Virus record (IMG/VR): IMGVR_UViG_3300017963_000327 | Coordinates: 1 to 52,785 of that record | Source of the DNA: a virus | Strand: one strand, 5' to 3' | DNA: 52,785 nt | Shown here: in pieces, positions 11,501-17,843 of the stretch | Position numbering within the stretch: the stretch's first letter is position 1 | Layout of the letters: the number at the start of each line of letters is the position of its first letter | Translations under genes and position numbers: made by a program | Notes under the pieces: generated by a model | What the model was told of the DNA's origin: nothing | Database searches by the model: none | What the model saw: only the letters and a program-made list of their open reading frames with translations

Positions 11501-13430
11501 GACCGGTCACCAAGTTCACCGCCAGCATGACGACTTTCAAAGCCAAAAGTGCTGTCGCCAGTTTCAGCACGATGGCAAGAAAATCACCAATTGCATTATC
11601 CCTGAGTGCCTCCCGCATGGCTTGCATGATCTTGATGATGGCGCCAAGAAAGAGAGCAATCGGCTGAAGGGCTTCGCGAGCAACCTCTAGGAGGATGTTC
11701 TTGAAAATTGAGAACTGACGTGACAGCTCATCGACGCGCGTGTCTGCCATTGCTTCGGCAGCACCCTGCGACTCCTCTTGCAACTTCCTGATGGTCTCGT
11801 TCAAGTCGCCCGTCTTTTGCGTGAGGATCAAGAATGAGTTCGCACCACGCAGACCCAAGCGCTCGAACACTGTACCGACCTGGTTAGCCGTGAGCTGACC
11901 ATTGCCGAGACGTATGTTGATTTGTCGGATCAGATCCAAGAAGTCGAGCGGCTTCTCAGGGTCGAAAGCGATACCAAAAGCACGCTGGAACTCGGCCTGC
12001 TGCGAAGTAATGCGAGCGAAGATGGAACGCATTGAACGGCCGGCTTCACCAGCACGGATGAAGTTGTTCTGCAGCGTAGCCAGGATACCGGTCGTCTCTT
12101 CCAGAGACAGGCCCAGCTGTTTAGCGACAGGGAGCGCGAACTTGAGACCTTGGTTCAGTTCGTTCAGCTCGACCTGATTGTTGCGATAGGTGGCCGCGAG
12201 GACGTCATTGATCCTTGCGAATGCTTCCAGCTTTGTGCCGGTGCCAGCGACACTGCCGCCGAGGAGCCTGTACGTGGCTGCTACGGTCTTGGTCGTAGAC
12301 GTGACGTCAGCATCGGTTGCAATGATCAAGTTCAGCGTTGACTCGAGAGCGGCCAGTGACTCCTCTGCTTGGAGACCGGCGCTACCGAACTGGAACAGGA
12401 TCTCACTGACGTCTTTGACGCTCTGGCCAGTCTGCGACGAGAAGTCTACGATGGCTTCTCGGAGACTATTGAAACGCTCTTCGAGGAGGATGACTTCGGA
12501 ACGCGAGACCGCGAAGGCCTTAGCAGTCCGGTCCTGCAACTCGAGGAGTGATTCGAAGGCTCGCCTGATGTTGGTGATTGCACCGAAGACCAGGATAGAC
12601 GAAGCAAAGAAACGCAACTGCTGCTTGACGATGTTGTCGAAGCCAGCCGATAGAGATTTCGTGGCCACGGCGGCACGCTGCTGCTCTTGGGCCTGTTTCT
12701 TCTGGGCTGCGGCGTTCTTCTCAATAGCAGCCGCAGCAGTCCTTGCGCTCTGAGCTTCCTTGTCCAGACCGGCCGCTGCCTGATTGAACAGGCCGGCAGT
12801 CTTGGTGACGTTGACCCCAAGCTTCTCGTGCTCTTGGCTCAGCCGCTCAAGCTCTTTGACCGCAGCCACACCCTTGGCGCGGGCGCGTTCCAGCTCCGTA
12901 GCGTGTGCACGGAGCGCTTTTGCAGACGCTACGTCGGCTGACTCCGACCCCCTCGACGCCCGCGAACGAGCCAGCTCCGCTTGTACTAGCTCTCGTGCCT
13001 CATTGATCTTGAGGCGCATGGCATCGGCCGTCCTCTTGACGCGGCGTGCCTCGTTCTCTTCTTCAGTCGCTGCCCGGCCAGCTCCTACACGGCTCTTGAT
13101 GGCGTTGACCTCATCGATCAACTGCTTCATGAGCTGCATCTGCGCGTTCGTATCGCCTACTGTGCGACGGATCATCTCGAACTGTTTGACGGCCGGAGTA
13201 ACGTCGATGTTCTTGACGTTGGCGATTGCGGTGAGGGTACCTTCAACGGCCTTCGTCAGGTTGTCAAAAGCTGCTTTCGACGCGTTGACGTTTTGTAGGC
13301 GATTGATCGATGAAGCAAAGCGACCAGCCGCATTCGCGAACTGGCGCATCTCGCCAACCAACTTCTGGAAGGTCGCGCCACCGACGCGCCTGATCTCGAC
13401 ATTGAACCGAATCGTCCGCTCAGCAGGCAT
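2562..13430 (-). CDS. tail tape measure protein, 3,622 residues
   Basis: This is the tail-length ruler, which fills the tube and is ejected on infection. Residues 1-330 are coiled-coil. Residues about 330-600 match the TP901-type tape measure core (LQDRTAKAFAVSRSEV, SSQTGQSVKDVSEIL, GLSLEETTGILATL, AGRSMRSIFARI). Residues about 600-715 hold a dense hydrophobic cluster that could insert into the host membrane, and about 715-1850 are coiled-coil. Two copies of a GG-VPG-GDIIPALLEPGEFVIPR module lie near residues 1,870-1,940 and 2,260-2,360, with a related GG-GEGVL module near 3,480-3,515. The C-terminal third (about 2,680-3,440) is long amphipathic and hydrophobic repeats. It follows the chaperone frameshift pair, the standard order. 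The length predicts a tail of roughly 0.5 micrometre at about 0.15 nm per residue. Two blocks inside the gene are visibly AT-richer than the rest. Confidence 0.97.
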   Translation of the reverse strand: MPAERTIRFNVEIRRVGGATFQKLVGEMRQFANAAGRFASSINRLQNVNASKAAFDNLTKAVEGTLTAIANVKNIDVTPAVKQFEMIRRTVGDTNAQMQLMKQLIDEVNAIKSRVGAGRAATEEENEARRVKRTADAMRLKINEARELVQAELARSRASRGSESADVASAKALRAHATELERARAKGVAAVKELERLSQEHEKLGVNVTKTAGLFNQAAAGLDKEAQSARTAAAAIEKNAAAQKKQAQEQQRAAVATKSLSAGFDNIVKQQLRFFASSILVFGAITNIRRAFESLLELQDRTAKAFAVSRSEVILLEERFNSLREAIVDFSSQTGQSVKDVSEILFQFGSAGLQAEESLAALESTLNLIIATDADVTSTTKTVAATYRLLGGSVAGTGTKLEAFARINDVLAATYRNNQVELNELNQGLKFALPVAKQLGLSLEETTGILATLQNNFIRAGEAGRSMRSIFARITSQQAEFQRAFGIAFDPEKPLDFLDLIRQINIRLGNGQLTANQVGTVFERLGLRGANSFLILTQKTGDLNETIRKLQEESQGAAEAMADTRVDELSRQFSIFKNILLEVAREALQPIALFLGAIIKIMQAMREALRDNAIGDFLAIVLKLATALLALKVVMLAVNLVTGLLAGTTAGAALGITAMTGTTLTLTGALGGLRLALVAVQLQMHALWLTNPYLLVIGLIIAAIAAATAAYLIFSKTVAESVEASREAIKEMTTEINERQKQIDSIKNTRRELELLQQQVDNGALSTDEAAIAIGNVAGKYGDLAEAAIAAGGDLAVFNDKVGVQLRILEQLQKQDEQERESEFKKSLDDVLSTIQQANKDIRKFGPEVARFNKSISATTDVQQLRALRSASYEARAALKDAKEESSEVFKQWKLLIKESPRLAIKFSEASNQARSLFTSLGLVKEEALTTADAFSTTVNAMEKVKALRFGQEISGITVTMQSLADAAKSLQIFSLFKFDVIIDDTELQALRDSIARLEGDFEDTLDKVTGATATFAEDLPSLIVNPQEVERAGTIFANTLVSNIQTAVNKNRNILRSSFINQKEAIELSRRVSFIRQYDLGLVEKTAATEEQRAQAVAGLATLQSTIIERLRQQLKLRANGITDQVRLNEITRENAAALGRVEQLFGNINELNHTLLFTQLASVQALFDITKFLGALNKSERIASVASLSRLGNVKREISLTSQRKNLIKDELDIQKESLKNISASSDTSEKARAVAVTQQEQVNNVLKAGAKQRIDHLNAEQELIKATIQTLGINRRSSQLGDKSLNTARAQLGVAVDTVNAFEERKRRAAELHVVLEDIEILSLREAQNNEAILKATEKLIAASRSRSNAIRDAIDKTELLQSGNSKLTANLQKQRRLIEEIGSREQRIAKDKEKGVRLDSQSFTVRAKAAAAEAELLDDRRELLELSIQESNVRFGILRTIATEAAAFSGITDKALKILGIEKTTQGIENRRLGVQLKFIAGLTRFLALQREIDSQRRDSEALSTEQQLRLTAAAKDQYGLAVAIFEVEKKNLKDNLTKEVKLNQQLLDIYERQYQAIATNASEVNDILSGFVTQQFDTGPFSSLLYFSDELKLTWTEISRIGPQGVAKELFAQLRRGEVDVDNIGGAFGDALRLLKEYNDQQKALIELQNDIKTARFDNALELISTAIDTGNLGLANTLYKQMADNVEQLDPIEQTLDPGVVSGRLAALKVIAEGIKENFGASKDEITRSVERLSKVQEIINSLNRQTNEFSRALAEGQFTDEFANQLTDSVNKLSRIVGLETDYATALKTAAAAIPVEKMADLEKVTLATNDQIERMSESLLEVIDPMRDVASELRDIANKLDGLDGTEIRVVVEGLGIVPAVIKKYQTGGMVPGVGEGDIIPALLEPGEFVIPRSAVEAFGVSFFENFRNPDAIHRAQAIKGILGYKHGGPVGYQTGGLAISGTSEAILRESLVPSLLDDLKNGTYLNVEKLGLIEQAMAELLRVWSGNEIPPDFKLSQEDKARLDDLITKNSEVAKAFEQLEFFAKESSYIETQDPRTKEQFEEDKKRDTLLASIASKVDLADEKRQELSKLSIDELIKFNTAMEELVAHTKADESKREALVDRIVAAGGPTSEQYEKFSTDLLEGIAKGFEKERKEEIVAAIPKEDIGPGRREELLGLSIERLEDVAATFKELSKIEIAEESKEILQQDTIRITFSYEEGYEKLRSDLANLSPTKVEIEADEDSVAAFIDKISKIESTALVGLGGTGAAAGFQAGGTVPGSGLGDIIPALLEPGEFVIPRGVVGALGTGFFNQFLQPEFIQELASLNRKRDRGELGFFDFINATDDVRANVRGFKHGGPVGYRSGGVARYQFGGAASGSAVDLIRAIDIFRNDLIFELRSGVIRNLEKLIEIGTKILDVRPASAEIEIKPETVDTFVDVADTGADFASVMVEADKNTEATSDSVKQLNAETSKGQSIVAKASEERAKAQETAERNQKKAIELQKKFGLTGQSALSDVSAAMNAFKRHVSQANSTTNKFASDLLNAFGARLVRAIQKISDIISETFISAIPAAFDFFVGDFLTSLGEIVSKNDEAVDKIVDSYLKSRGDLVEQLKRNEISYFDYFNRLEDLNADTNASLAEGTENVAEEMDKVLGDFIQDFFGRFTDVLGDLTNKFFEFTSEVGQSMQGLALNFFDLFGQLGGAAGQLIGGLVGGGGAVGGAAAGAFGAGAAGGVAGGPAGAVVGVAAGAIIGGVVGEALKSLVPIAGAIFEAFNTVVNTIIQAALSIIPVIVQLGLMGQDEIEALATAIQEELPVAIQRFIDNFASNLETVTALLVQELPGIVDDFIRAFEEAVPAIGDALITLGPVFVEQFAKFIVAAAATLPALFDDIGESIGATLQALLQTGLIDQIGPIVSSLLDALLSVFNNVGIPLATAFAEAAPGVVTALVGAILAAAPELATAGFEIISIVASTLADPAVLQEIGTAIMDSFKNFIGGFAGGDLEVPGIENLFGVLFGALESISSVLPVVVGLMTSMASISGSLITVFDEVVTVAFIPMLNSVLPLFDTFVQLLTLFTPMVAVLGQVATAVGGLLNAFSGPFAEFIALVQGGIFDLISELVDVLSMFSGSAQDVLGVFVNAIKQLTPLVSVLASAIFGSLSEVVGVVFEILSAAITVIGGVATVAVSLISVFTSIINILVQLIPFFTVLIEAVLKPFVRIITILVTIINLVVKSFSKLASTFFRVFGGVIDVIAKALVPVLQIVADVLLLMLPVLEALTPVIEILITIGLLPLIGVILLLLAPLLLLVVIFEAVNYIIGQAALFLGVINDAMLVWTRWLDLASQEIHEGARIIEDALSTATHAVEKFLLPLRYLEIVLKAIEHALWGGSLIPALEALWSVIETVTGFVNELAATLQTGLVTALSAVFQLISDFLNSIPGLEQVSEATSSFGEAAVETAQNVNQAAGDAAGGNVPTVANIGGQGSGLLGFGGVLHDGGIFGKSDDLSRIQNLRANEGIAVLQHGEGVLTAQGVAAAGGPAGIAALNSGANLFGAPQGEAGGNYGSSGVTQVGNQNITNEENFDIEVKFENCSFNGEDVAEVVEENIVTKLRDKDGDFYNEITKKGKNGDIPGIRRK
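6345..7850 (-). repeat. duplicated GEFVIPR module within the tape measure gene
   Basis: Copies at about 7,600-7,850 and 6,345-6,660 encode the same pattern (GG, VPG, GDIIPALLEPGEFVIPR, then KHGGPVGY and GG) with high nucleotide similarity, for example CTCGAGAAGCGCTGG in both. The stretch between them (about 6,690-7,590) is visibly AT-richer. It looks like a module bounded by a duplication. Confidence 0.7.
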
Positions 13431-13436
13431 CTACTG

Positions 13437-13925
13437 TCACCTTCTGCGGCGGGGCGTTCGTTTTGGTGCGCGGGCGGGCTTGGAACCGGTTTTTATATTG
13501 CTGTTTTTATCTGTTTTCTGCTTGGCCCGTTCGTGCTCCTCCTTTTCGATCGAACGTTGTTCCCCTACAACGGCTTGCCTCAACTGGAAGTAGAACTTCG
13601 TGTGGTTGAGGAGCCCTCCGTCAATCAATGGTGCGCTCATGTCTTCTGACCACTGGATCAGGTCGACGAGCGTTACGAGTCCGCGTTCACTCAAGAATAG
13701 CGCAGTCGGACAGCTATAGAAAGAGTGCTTCCCGTCAACGAGGATCGGCTTTTCTTTCTCTTCCTCAACCGGCTCTTCTTTCTTAGGAGCTACCTTCTTA
13801 TTTTTACTAAACTGAATCTTGTATTTATTTGTACTGGATTTCTTGACCGACTCTTCGACATCGGTCAGCTCCTCAGGAGGCAAGAAGGGACACCTCCGCT
13901 CCAGCTGGAGCTTCGGCTGCTCCAT
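13437..13925 (-). CDS. tail assembly chaperone, downstream frameshift ORF (gpT-like)
   Basis: This frame lies just before the tape measure gene, where siphophages and myophages carry the second, frameshift-expressed part of the tail assembly chaperone. The ATG at 13925 is probably not a real start: the frame is open upstream to 14023 and reads ARDIVRFRHFLASGNDPEH then RQKSWSCEHC, clearly protein-like. The product would extend the 14018-14401 chaperone to about 320 residues. It carries a possible metal site (CEHC followed by RRCPFL), a Lys/Glu-rich middle and an Arg-rich C-terminus ending PRRRR. The long form usually recruits the tape measure protein to the tube protein. Function is inferred from position and frameshift architecture rather than strong family motifs. 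Confidence 0.8.
   Translation of the reverse strand: MEQPKLQLERRCPFLPPEELTDVEESVKKSSTNKYKIQFSKNKKVAPKKEEPVEEEKEKPILVDGKHSFYSCPTALFLSERGLVTLVDLIQWSEDMSAPLIDGGLLNHTKFYFQLRQAVVGEQRSIEKEEHERAKQKTDKNSNIKTGSKPARAPKRTPRRRR
13489..13511 (-). promoter_or_regulatory. paired TATAAAAAC/GATAAAAAC elements upstream of the tape measure gene
   Basis: On the minus strand GATAAAAAC (13503-13511) and TATAAAAAC (13489-13497) lie 60-80 bases before the tape measure ATG, inside the end of the chaperone extension. They match the putative late promoter motif seen elsewhere but sit farther from the start codon. Confidence 0.4.
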
Positions 13926-14017
13926 GCAGTGCTCACACGACCAGCTCTTCTGGCGGTGCTCTGGGTCGTTACCGGACGCGAGGAAGTGGCGGAACCTTAC
14001 AATGTCCCGCGCCCTCG

Positions 14018-14030
14018 TTATTCCCCCTCT
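14018..14030 (-). other. probable programmed -1 frameshift site in the tail chaperone gene
   Basis: Read on the minus strand the end of the short chaperone frame is GAA GAG GGG GAA TAA. Slipping back one base on GGG re-pairs GGG exactly and continues GGA ATA ACG AGG GCG CGG. That frame stays open through 13925 to the stop at 13437. Conserved -1 frameshifting at this point in the gene order is well known in tailed phages. The G-run is not a perfect two-tRNA slippery heptamer, so slippage would rest mainly on one tRNA. The site is inferred, not measured. Confidence 0.7.
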
Positions 14031-14401
14031 TCGGCCTCAGACTCGCCCTTGATGTGCTGGGCGATCTCCTTGCGGACGGCAGGCGGGATCTTGTTGATGT
14101 TGGACATCTTGTCCTCATCCTTTTCGCCTGCGTTGAACTCGACGGGCTCGCTGTCCTCGCCCACAAAGTTCTCCCACCCCTTGAGGCATCGCTTGAGCAC
14201 CTCGTTCTGCTGCGTGCCGCTCTTGATCGTCTCCTTGCGGCCGGTGCCCATGCCCTTGACCTGGTAGACGTCGTCGGAGAGCTTCGCCTCGAAGTAGGCG
14301 TCGATGTAGGTGACCATGAACTTGGTCTGCTCCTCAGGCGGCAGCCCTTGGTCGCACTTTGGCACGAATGTGTGAGGTGTCTTGGTGTCGATTGCCTTCA
14401 T
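14018..14401 (-). CDS. tail assembly chaperone, short form (gpG-like)
   Basis: The chosen start is ATG at 14401 (MKAIDTKTPHTFVPK), preceded by AGGAG seven bases upstream. The protein has about 127 residues, and the segment CDQGLPPEEQTKF is typical of phage tail assembly chaperones. It ends in an acidic tail (ESEAEEGE, stop at 14018). The last codons lie on a run of five G (14023-14027) where a -1 slip leads into the 13437-13925 frame. The reading frame is open up to 14665 and would add a hydrophobic N-terminal extension, but no ribosome site supports that start. It lies between the tail tube gene and the tape measure gene, the standard order. Confidence 0.8.
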   Translation of the reverse strand: MKAIDTKTPHTFVPKCDQGLPPEEQTKFMVTYIDAYFEAKLSDDVYQVKGMGTGRKETIKSGTQQNEVLKRCLKGWENFVGEDSEPVEFNAGEKDEDKMSNINKIPPAVRKEIAQHIKGESEAEEGE

Positions 14402-14726
14402 GATGATCTCCTGTTCTGTTTTGTTAGATGCGTACCGGAGGCCCTCCACCAGTACGTTGCGGCCGATTATATGAGCGTGTTTGCGGAGTTTCAACCCCAG
14501 CTTGTATATGTATCCGCCCCCATGGCCCTGTAGGCGGCGGACAAGCCAAAAACAGCCTACCCACAACCTATCGTATACCCACATCCACGCCAAACTTGGC
14601 AAGAAAAATACGAAGGCCCCCAGGAGCTTGATGCCTGAGACTTCAATTCGGTCACGCTGGTGCATGTAGAAGGAGCAGCCCGACCCCGCCCCGAAAGACG
14701 GGGCCGGACCAACTCAGGGGTGGGTT
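14402..14726 (-). other. leader region between tail tube and chaperone genes, open frame with hydrophobic stretch
   Basis: These 325 bases hold no gene I can support firmly. The chaperone frame stays open to an ATG at 14665 and would encode about 88 extra residues including IKLLGAFVFFLPSLAWMWVY, which resembles a membrane segment. No Shine-Dalgarno sequence precedes that ATG. A short GC hairpin (14688-14704, six base pairs) follows the tail tube stop and may weaken transcription, but it lacks a T-run. Confidence 0.4.
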
Positions 14727-16667
14727 CTAGATGGTGGCAACCGTGTTCACGAGGATCACGACCACCTCGTTCATCGAATTCTCCTGATCGACAAGAGCCG
14801 TGAAGTTCATGTCGTGAGTGATCTGGTCCGGGCCGCCGATCTGAGGCGTGGTGCCCGTGAACTCGATGTTGGGGAAGAGGACGTGCTTCTGACGGTAGAC
14901 GTCGTTGCCGGCGCCGTTGATCACCTCACCTTCGTCCACCGAACGGAACTCGAGGTAGGCCGAGGTCGCGTTGATGTACTTGTGGTACAGGATCTCATCG
15001 TCGAACTCGACGTTCAGGACGCCTTCGACAGTCCTCAACTGCTCGGGGAGGCCGGCGCGGAACCGGTCACCCAACTGGAACTTGTCCGCGAACAGGTTGT
15101 TGTTCAGGGTCCAGCTGCCAGACAGCACTTCCTGGGCCACGCCATCGAGGTAGACGGCTGCCTGGAAGGAGCTGAGCGGGTCGGTGGTCGGCGGGTCAGC
15201 TGGGTCGTCCCAGTGGCCCTGCACCGCGACGGGCTCACCGGCCGCATGGTCGGAGTCGCTCGCCCAGTTGGTGATGTTCTTGAGCTTGGCCGTACCAGCG
15301 GTGATCGAGACCTCAGTGCCGTCGTAGGCGATCTCGTTCTCACTGCCGACCTGCACTTCACCGACCTTGTTGAAGCCGATGATGCCGGGGCCGAGATACA
15401 GACGCTGGCCGATGGGGCCTGTACCTGCCGTGTAGGCCGAGACACGTGCGCGGACCCAATAGGCAGCCTGCGCATTGACCGTGGTCGATGCCCAATCGCT
15501 CGGAAGGTCGAAACTGTTGACGTAGGTGCCAGCAGCCTCGTCCAGGTCAACAGTCTCCTGGTTGTTGAACAGGAGAGTCGACCAGGCCGTACCATCCCAG
15601 TACTCCCAGGTGATCGTCCAGTTGGCCGTCACCGCGGCAGTGCTGATGATGATCTCAATGGCCGGGAACACATCGTCTGCACCGAAGTAGTAGGCGTCAT
15701 CGACCGCCGGGGTAACCGGAAGCAGTGTGACGTCGTCTGCGGTGTTGTTGTTGGCGGCGGTGGTCTCGTCTGTGAAGACGGCACCGTCGTCCGCGAACGC
15801 GTAGCCGATGTTCTGGCTCGCGCTGTAGTAGTCCAGGGTGTAGTTGGTGAGGTCCAACTCGGTCGTGGCCGACGTGGCCGCGCTGAGAAGGTCCGCACCG
15901 CTGTACTCCCCGCGACCGATCCAGCTGAAGGTCGCCTGGAGGATCTCCTGCGCGGTGTAGGTCTCCTCGAGGGTGTTGCACTTGCATCCGCCGTAGATGA
16001 AGTACGCCAGGTCGCGGCCGACCTCGAAGGTCATGCCGGTCGGCAGCGTGGGGCCGGACTCGATGTAGTGCGAGTAGACGCCGGTCCAGTCAGTCGCGTT
16101 CGACTGGATGATCCAGGCGCCCTGGTTGATGGAGACTCCGGGGTCGCCACCGGTGAGGGTGAAGGTGGTTTCGCCAGCGGCGAAGGCTGCCGTGTAGGCC
16201 AGACCCGTCACTGCCTGCAGGTCATCGCTGGAGTCCTTGTAGACGACAGCGATGGTGTAGTTGGCGCCGCCGGTCTCGAAGACGCCCGTGACGTCCCCTG
16301 TGACCACCAGCTCGTGGGGACCAGCGCCTCCTGTCGTGTAGGCCGTGTTCACCTGAGCCCGGATACCACCGTCGGCCGCCGTGAGCGTCACATAGTCACC
16401 CAGGGCGTGCTTGTACCACGTCCCGTAGCCCTCTGTGTTTTGCTCGATGGCGACATCGCCGGTGATGTTCGAGGTGCCGGGCACGCGCTTGGACGTACCG
16501 CGGCTTGGGTTCAGGGCCTCGGACAGCAGGTTGCCGATCTCGTTGTTGAACGACTCCGTCTTGAAGTCGACACGAAAATTCGGGGGGATTGGCTGACCCC
16601 AGTCGCGTTCCTCGCCATAGGCGAAGACACCGCGGGCGCCAATCGCAATCTGTCCCGTGGTACCCAT
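14727..16667 (-). CDS. major tail tube protein with large internal insertion
   Basis: The protein has 646 residues, and the start at 16667 is supported by GGAGA upstream. The N-terminal part (NEIGNLLSEALNPSRGTSKRVPG, then GDVAIEQNTEGYGTWYKHALGDY) and the C-terminal part (FADKFQLGDRFRAGLPEQLRTVEG, HDMNFTALVDQENSMNEVVVILV) fit tail tube subunits, which stack as rings around the tape measure. Tube proteins are commonly 150-350 residues. Here the middle (about 110-430) is extra beta-rich sequence that probably projects outside the tube as decoration. It is followed by the chaperone pair and tape measure and preceded by neck genes, which supports the call. Confidence 0.8.
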   Translation of the reverse strand: MGTTGQIAIGARGVFAYGEERDWGQPIPPNFRVDFKTESFNNEIGNLLSEALNPSRGTSKRVPGTSNITGDVAIEQNTEGYGTWYKHALGDYVTLTAADGGIRAQVNTAYTTGGAGPHELVVTGDVTGVFETGGANYTIAVVYKDSSDDLQAVTGLAYTAAFAAGETTFTLTGGDPGVSINQGAWIIQSNATDWTGVYSHYIESGPTLPTGMTFEVGRDLAYFIYGGCKCNTLEETYTAQEILQATFSWIGRGEYSGADLLSAATSATTELDLTNYTLDYYSASQNIGYAFADDGAVFTDETTAANNNTADDVTLLPVTPAVDDAYYFGADDVFPAIEIIISTAAVTANWTITWEYWDGTAWSTLLFNNQETVDLDEAAGTYVNSFDLPSDWASTTVNAQAAYWVRARVSAYTAGTGPIGQRLYLGPGIIGFNKVGEVQVGSENEIAYDGTEVSITAGTAKLKNITNWASDSDHAAGEPVAVQGHWDDPADPPTTDPLSSFQAAVYLDGVAQEVLSGSWTLNNNLFADKFQLGDRFRAGLPEQLRTVEGVLNVEFDDEILYHKYINATSAYLEFRSVDEGEVINGAGNDVYRQKHVLFPNIEFTGTTPQIGGPDQITHDMNFTALVDQENSMNEVVVILVNTVATI

Positions 16668-16694
16668 GTATGCGTCTCCTCTGCTCGGGGGCGG

Positions 16695-17207
16695 TTAGTC
16701 GCCCCGTTGCTCTTGGATCAGAACGGGGACGTTGTAACGAACACGTCCCCCTGCGTAGACACCGTTCAATCGAGTGCGGTTAAGCACCTCACTCGACACG
16801 ATCCTGGCGCCTTTCGAACTGAGCCCGTTCACGAACGAATTGCGCCGAAGAATCCTGCCAAGCTCCCAGAGAGCGCTTCTTATCTCTTTTTCTCGTAGCT
16901 CTTCATTGATTTGCTGGTGATAGTAGTAGATCTCAATGCCTATTTGCAACTCGTAGGTAACATTTTTCTTGCCTATCGTGTGGATCTCCTCTTCGTGGTC
17001 TACGAAGTCCACACAGATGCACGGAGTCTCAGGAACTATAAGCAAATCAGCAGGATAGACCTCGTGTACCCTCTTGATCCAGGTCAGATACTGACCAGGG
17101 TCGGTCACCTGCATGCGCTTGATGATCTCGACGATGTTGGCGACAGCGTCATCGAAGTAGTCGCCCGTCTTGATTAGGTATTGTGTCGGTCTGTCCTGGA
17201 TTGGCAT
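16695..17207 (-). CDS. tail terminator/tail completion-like protein
   Basis: The protein has 170 residues with helix-strand patterning (DAVANIVEIIKRMQVTDPGQYL, YELQIGIEIYYYHQQI, RYNVPVLIQEQRGD). Small proteins of this size just before the tube gene usually cap the growing tail and join it to the neck. It sits four bases after the 17211-17843 gene stop. The assignment rests on gene order and secondary-structure pattern, not on a recognised motif. Confidence 0.55.
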   Translation of the reverse strand: MPIQDRPTQYLIKTGDYFDDAVANIVEIIKRMQVTDPGQYLTWIKRVHEVYPADLLIVPETPCICVDFVDHEEEIHTIGKKNVTYELQIGIEIYYYHQQINEELREKEIRSALWELGRILRRNSFVNGLSSKGARIVSSEVLNRTRLNGVYAGGRVRYNVPVLIQEQRGD

Positions 17208-17210
17208 CGT

Positions 17211-17843
17211 CTACTTGCCTTTGCTCTGCACCTTGGCAGCCGCTAGCACAAACAGCTCGTCAGCGATGTTCTCGAGCTTACCGAAAAGTGCCTTTTGTTG
17301 CCAAACGAATATCCTCATGACGCCTATCGAACCGCCACTGCGCTCCATGAGCTTCTCATCGACGATGTTCGGATAGAGGTCGCGAAGCCCAGAAACGTCT
17401 GCATTGATGGACAGGTCGGCATAGTCTTTGCCGCGTACGATGGTGTCGCTCTGGCCGCCATGGATGGCATCGAACAGGACCGATTCCATGGTCCCGGTTG
17501 CATACCAGTTGCTGTCGTTCACCACGCTGAACATCTGCTCTGAACCAGTGAGTCGAAACATCCATTCTCTACTGAAGCCGTTGGCCACGAGGATGTGTTC
17601 CATCTCTGCTTGGTCTGTGACGCCAAGAAGCTCAGACTTGACTCGAGACCAGTGTTCAGCGACCGGCACCTTCTCGAAGAAGCCCATCATGTGCTCGAGA
17701 TAATCAGCAATCAGATTTCGATTCCTGGCCCAGAACAGCTTTGACAGGTCACCAACGACGTTGTTGCCGAATACCTCCAGCGTGTCAGCCATCTGGCTGA
17801 CCTTGCGTACGAATTCATTGAAGTTGGTGTCAACTTGGTACAT
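17211..17843 (-). CDS. neck or minor tail protein, family not recognised
   Basis: The product has 210 residues, mostly helical at the N-terminus (FNEFVRKVSQMADTLEVFGNN), with a mixed C-terminal part. The start overlaps the preceding stop in a TGATG junction, so it is coupled to the connector-like gene. Its place between the adaptor and the tail terminator fits an HK97-gp10-like neck protein, but I see no diagnostic motif. Confidence 0.5.
   Translation of the reverse strand: MYQVDTNFNEFVRKVSQMADTLEVFGNNVVGDLSKLFWARNRNLIADYLEHMMGFFEKVPVAEHWSRVKSELLGVTDQAEMEHILVANGFSREWMFRLTGSEQMFSVVNDSNWYATGTMESVLFDAIHGGQSDTIVRGKDYADLSINADVSGLRDLYPNIVDEKLMERSGGSIGVMRIFVWQQKALFGKLENIADELFVLAAAKVQSKGK

Noticed and set aside
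14814-16898. 694-codon open frame on the plus strand
   Set aside because: It is antisense to the tail tube and tail terminator genes. Its sequence is Val/Arg/Asp/Gly-rich, as expected from reverse-strand reading of GC-rich coding DNA, and no ribosome site is present.
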